The notes under the pieces: model-generated
The model's database searches: none
What the model was told of the DNA's origin: nothing
The model's input: the letters and a program-made list of their open reading frames with translations, nothing else
Shown here: positions 5,391 through 6,949 of the stretch, one piece after another
Position numbering within the stretch: position 1 is the first letter of the stretch
Layout: the number at the start of each line of letters is the position of its first letter
Program-made: the position numbers and the translations under genes
Assembly (NCBI GenBank): GCA_018882545.1
Contig: VERS01000109.1
Coordinates: 1 to 6,949, forward strand
DNA from: Mycobacterium sp.
GTDB lineage: Bacteria > Actinomycetota > Actinomycetes > Mycobacteriales > Mycobacteriaceae
Length of the DNA: 6,949 nucleotides
Direction: 5' to 3'

Positions 5391-6776
5391 GTGCCGAGGA
5401 CGCTCCGATCGGTACTGGTTCCCCTGCTGTCGGTTCTGGCCGTCGCGACGGTGACGGTGGCCTCCAGCGTCCAGGCCGTCAAGTCCGTCATCACCCTGAC
5501 GGCGACCGCGCTGTACATGGGCGGCACCCAGCACTCGCTGAGCATCCCCGGCGACACCCCGGCCTACATCGACTTTTACATCAACTGGGCGGAGAGCAGC
5601 TACGTCGGCCCGTCCGGTCTGTGCACCGGCGGCTCCCCCGGTTGCACCCCGGTCGCGGTCTCCACTCCCGAGGACTTCTGGCCGGTGACCGGACTCAAGT
5701 CGATGCGGTTCGACAACTCGGTGGCCATCGGCATCGACAACCTCAGCGCCTGCCTGCGCGGTGCGCCGTGCACCGTGACCGACCCGCCGTACACCGCCAC
5801 CGGGACGCGCCAACTCAGCGACACCTCCTACACCGTTTTCGGCTACTCCCAGAGCGGGACCATCGCCTCGGCGATCAAGAGCGACCTCATCGCCCACCCG
5901 CCGGCCGGGACGGTCAACTTCGTCTTCGAGTCCAATCCCAACCGGCCCAACGGCGGAGTCCTGGAACGGTTCGTCGGGGTGCAGATCCCCATCCTCGACG
6001 TGACCTTCAACGGCGCCACCGTCACCAACTCCCCGCAGCCGACGCCGCTGACCACCGTCGACATCGTCCACCAGTACGACCCGGTGGGAGATTTCCCGCT
6101 CAATCCGCTGAACCTCTTCGCGTTGGCCAACGCCCTGCTCGGCTTCGTCTACGAGCATCCCGAGGGTGGCACCGGGACCGCCGAACTGCAGGGCCAGTAC
6201 CAGGACACGACTTACTATCTGGTGCCGACCGAGACGCTGCCGCTGGTCCGGCCGCTGACCGTCGTGCCGTGGCTGGGGCCGCTGCTGGCCACCGTCATCG
6301 ACCCGCCGCTGCGGGTGCTGGTCGAGACCGGCTATGACCGCACCATCAACCCCGGCGCCCCCACCCCGGTGCGGTATCTCTACCTCGCCAACCCGTTGCA
6401 GGCCGCCGTCAACACCCTCAAGGCGATTCCGACCGGCTGGGACAACGGAATCGCCTACCTCAGCGGCGATCCCACCAACCGGCCGTTCCACACCGCCCCG
6501 CCGGGGCCGTACGGGGTGGGCGGCCCACCGGTCGACGCCGGGGCGGTGGACCCCTACGGACCGCCGACTCCCCTGGCCCCGGCGGCACCGGTGGCCCCGG
6601 CGGCGCCCCGGGCTCTCCCGGCGGAGGCGAATGAGGCCCTCGGCCAAGCCGATTCGGCCGAGGCCGTGCGGTCGGAGGCCGTGCGGTCGGAGGCCGTGCG
6701 GTCGGAGGCCGTGCGGTCGGAGGCGCCCCGCGCCAGGGCGCACCGCGACGCCCGCCGGACGGGGCGGGCAGCCTGA
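5391..6776 (+). CDS. Secreted PE-PPE-domain serine hydrolase/acyltransferase (Chp-like)
   Basis: Likely cell-envelope esterase or acyltransferase of the alpha/beta hydrolase PE-PPE domain family. Relatives without a PE or PPE head, such as M. tuberculosis Chp1 and Chp2, transfer acyl chains between trehalose lipids; applying that role here is inference. From GTG 5391 it has 461 residues: signal sequence or anchor (1-29, RTLR then a long hydrophobic core, possible cleavage after VQA) and catalytic domain (about 35-365). The nucleophile motif is GYSQS (151-155, Ser153), the GxSxS variant typical of the family. Asp230 or Asp234 in VHQYDPVGDFP and His256 in VYEHPEG are candidate partners. PLTVVPWLGPLLATVIDPPL (288-307) and VETGYDR (311-317) are also family features. 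Exactly four cysteines (78, 85, 121, 127) sit in two close pairs, consistent with disulfides in an exported protein. The tail (371-461) is Pro/Ala-rich, then EAVRS four times, then Arg-rich, and may not be conserved. Confidence 0.9.
   Translation: MPRTLRSVLVPLLSVLAVATVTVASSVQAVKSVITLTATALYMGGTQHSLSIPGDTPAYIDFYINWAESSYVGPSGLCTGGSPGCTPVAVSTPEDFWPVTGLKSMRFDNSVAIGIDNLSACLRGAPCTVTDPPYTATGTRQLSDTSYTVFGYSQSGTIASAIKSDLIAHPPAGTVNFVFESNPNRPNGGVLERFVGVQIPILDVTFNGATVTNSPQPTPLTTVDIVHQYDPVGDFPLNPLNLFALANALLGFVYEHPEGGTGTAELQGQYQDTTYYLVPTETLPLVRPLTVVPWLGPLLATVIDPPLRVLVETGYDRTINPGAPTPVRYLYLANPLQAAVNTLKAIPTGWDNGIAYLSGDPTNRPFHTAPPGPYGVGGPPVDAGAVDPYGPPTPLAPAAPVAPAAPRALPAEANEALGQADSAEAVRSEAVRSEAVRSEAVRSEAPRARAHRDARRTGRAA
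6574..6604 (+). repeat. Two 13-bp direct repeats in the Pro/Ala linker
   Basis: TGGCCCCGGCGGC occurs at 6574-6586 and again at 6592-6604, an 18 bp period. In the gene's frame it encodes APAAP twice. In the frame one base back it reads GPGGTGGPGGAPG, resembling the Gly-rich repeats of PE_PGRS proteins. Confidence 0.7.
6635..6665 (+). other. Hairpin in the 3' part of the PE-PPE hydrolase gene
   Basis: GGCCCTCGGCC (6635-6645) can pair with GGCCGAGGCC (6656-6665), ten base pairs with C6637 bulged and a 10-nt loop. It begins one base after an alternative-frame TGA (6632-6634). GC-rich DNA forms such stems by chance fairly often, so its meaning is uncertain. Confidence 0.4.
6660..6724 (+). repeat. 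15-bp tandem repeat, four exact copies plus a 5-base remnant
   Basis: GAGGCCGTGCGGTCG is repeated without any change at 6660-6674, 6675-6689, 6690-6704 and 6705-6719, then breaks off after GAGGC. In frame it encodes EAVRS four times, followed by the related EAPRA. Since 15 is a multiple of three, copy number can change by slippage without shifting the frame. Perfect identity suggests recent expansion. Confidence 0.95.
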
Positions 6777-6779
6777 TCG

Positions 6780-6829
6780 TGCCCACCTCCGAGCGACAAA
6801 GGCCACCCTTTGTCGCTCGGAGGCGGGCA
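6780..6829. terminator. Long hairpin between convergent genes, probable bidirectional terminator
   Basis: A 17-bp perfect stem (6786-6802 with 6807-6823) closes on the 4-nt loop CCAC. After one A/C mismatch (6785/6824) it extends by five more pairs, TGCCC (6780-6784) with GGGCA (6825-6829). It starts 3 bases after the PE-PPE gene stop and lies before the stop of the convergent gene. No U-tract follows on either strand, as is usual for mycobacterial terminators. Transcript stabilisation or a small mobile repeat are alternatives. Confidence 0.7.
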
Positions 6830-6882
6830 TCGGCGACGGTGGCTCGGTAGGCGGCGCGGACGGCCGCGAACCAGTCAGCGGA

Positions 6883-6949
6883 TCAGCCGATCAGCGGGAA
6901 CCGGTCTTTGGTGAGGTCGGTCAACGCCTCCTGCATGAGGGTGTGGATG
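6883..6949 (-). CDS. C-terminal end of a convergent gene of unknown function, cut by window edge
   Basis: The minus strand reads IHTLMQEALTDLTKDRFPLIG and then TGA (6883-6885). Twenty of the 21 codons end in G or C, and the residue mix (amphipathic helix, then a short hydrophobic end) looks like a real protein terminus. Its position opposite the PE-PPE gene, with the hairpin between them, fits a convergent pair. The family was not recognised from so short a piece. The same frame stays open and gene-like beyond the TGA (see findings), so the stop may be a late change. Confidence 0.55.
   Translation of the reverse strand, partial: IHTLMQEALTDLTKDRFPLIG

Noticed and set aside
6660..6724. CRISPR-like array
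   Set aside because: Units are 15 bp, directly abutting with no spacers, and lie in frame in a coding gene.
4587..6830. A 747-codon open frame on the minus strand, antisense to the dipeptidase and PE-PPE genes
   Set aside because: Composition is low-complexity Arg/Gly/His/Asp, typical of the frame opposite a GC-rich gene; no domain or signal is seen, and both plus-strand genes have full catalytic motifs.

Overview
The window looks like chromosomal DNA from a Mycobacterium or Mycolicibacterium relative. GC content is high with strong G/C at third codon positions, GTG starts are common, and one secreted protein carries a mycobacterial PE-PPE-type serine hydrolase fold without a PE or PPE head. 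No tRNA, rRNA, CRISPR array, insertion sequence or phage gene was seen.

Left two thirds (1-4568, minus strand): four tightly packed genes that read leftwards and probably form one operon. In transcription order they are a ChaA-type cation/proton antiporter (4568 to 3447), a lipoprotein that binds peptides (family 5, DppA/OppA type; 3422 to 1800), a DppB-type permease (1803 to 880) and a DppC-type permease (887 to beyond position 1, cut by the window edge). The gaps are 24 bp, then a 4-base overlap (GTGA), then an 8-base overlap (ATGACTGA), which suggests translational coupling of the transporter genes. The ATPase genes (DppD/DppF type) that such a transporter needs are not in the window and would be expected past position 1.

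Middle (4569-4664): a 96 bp divergent intergenic region. Candidate promoters for the two directions overlap, and an 11-bp-period imperfect direct repeat lies within them. To its right, on the plus strand, is an exported D-Ala-D-Ala dipeptidase of the VanX/DdpX family (4665-5330) with all the zinc and catalytic residues. A VanX-type dipeptidase beside a peptide ABC transporter recalls the E. coli ddpXABCDF locus. It suggests, as inference, a cell-wall dipeptide salvage module: split D-Ala-D-Ala outside the membrane, import peptides through the ABC transporter.

Right (5391-6776, plus strand): a secreted PE-PPE-domain serine hydrolase or acyltransferase of the Chp1/Chp2-like type, with its own likely promoter and ribosome binding site. 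Its C-terminal tail is odd: a Pro/Ala linker, then four exact 15-bp repeats (EAVRS), then an Arg-rich end. An alternative frame in the same DNA gives a Gly-rich end with a stop and hairpin at about 6632-6665. A long near-perfect hairpin (6780-6829) follows, and then the last 21 codons of a convergent minus-strand gene (6883-6949) that I could not identify.

No clearly new system is visible. The most interesting points are the dipeptidase, antiporter and peptide-transporter arrangement, the overlapping divergent promoters, and the unstable-looking tail of the PE-PPE protein.
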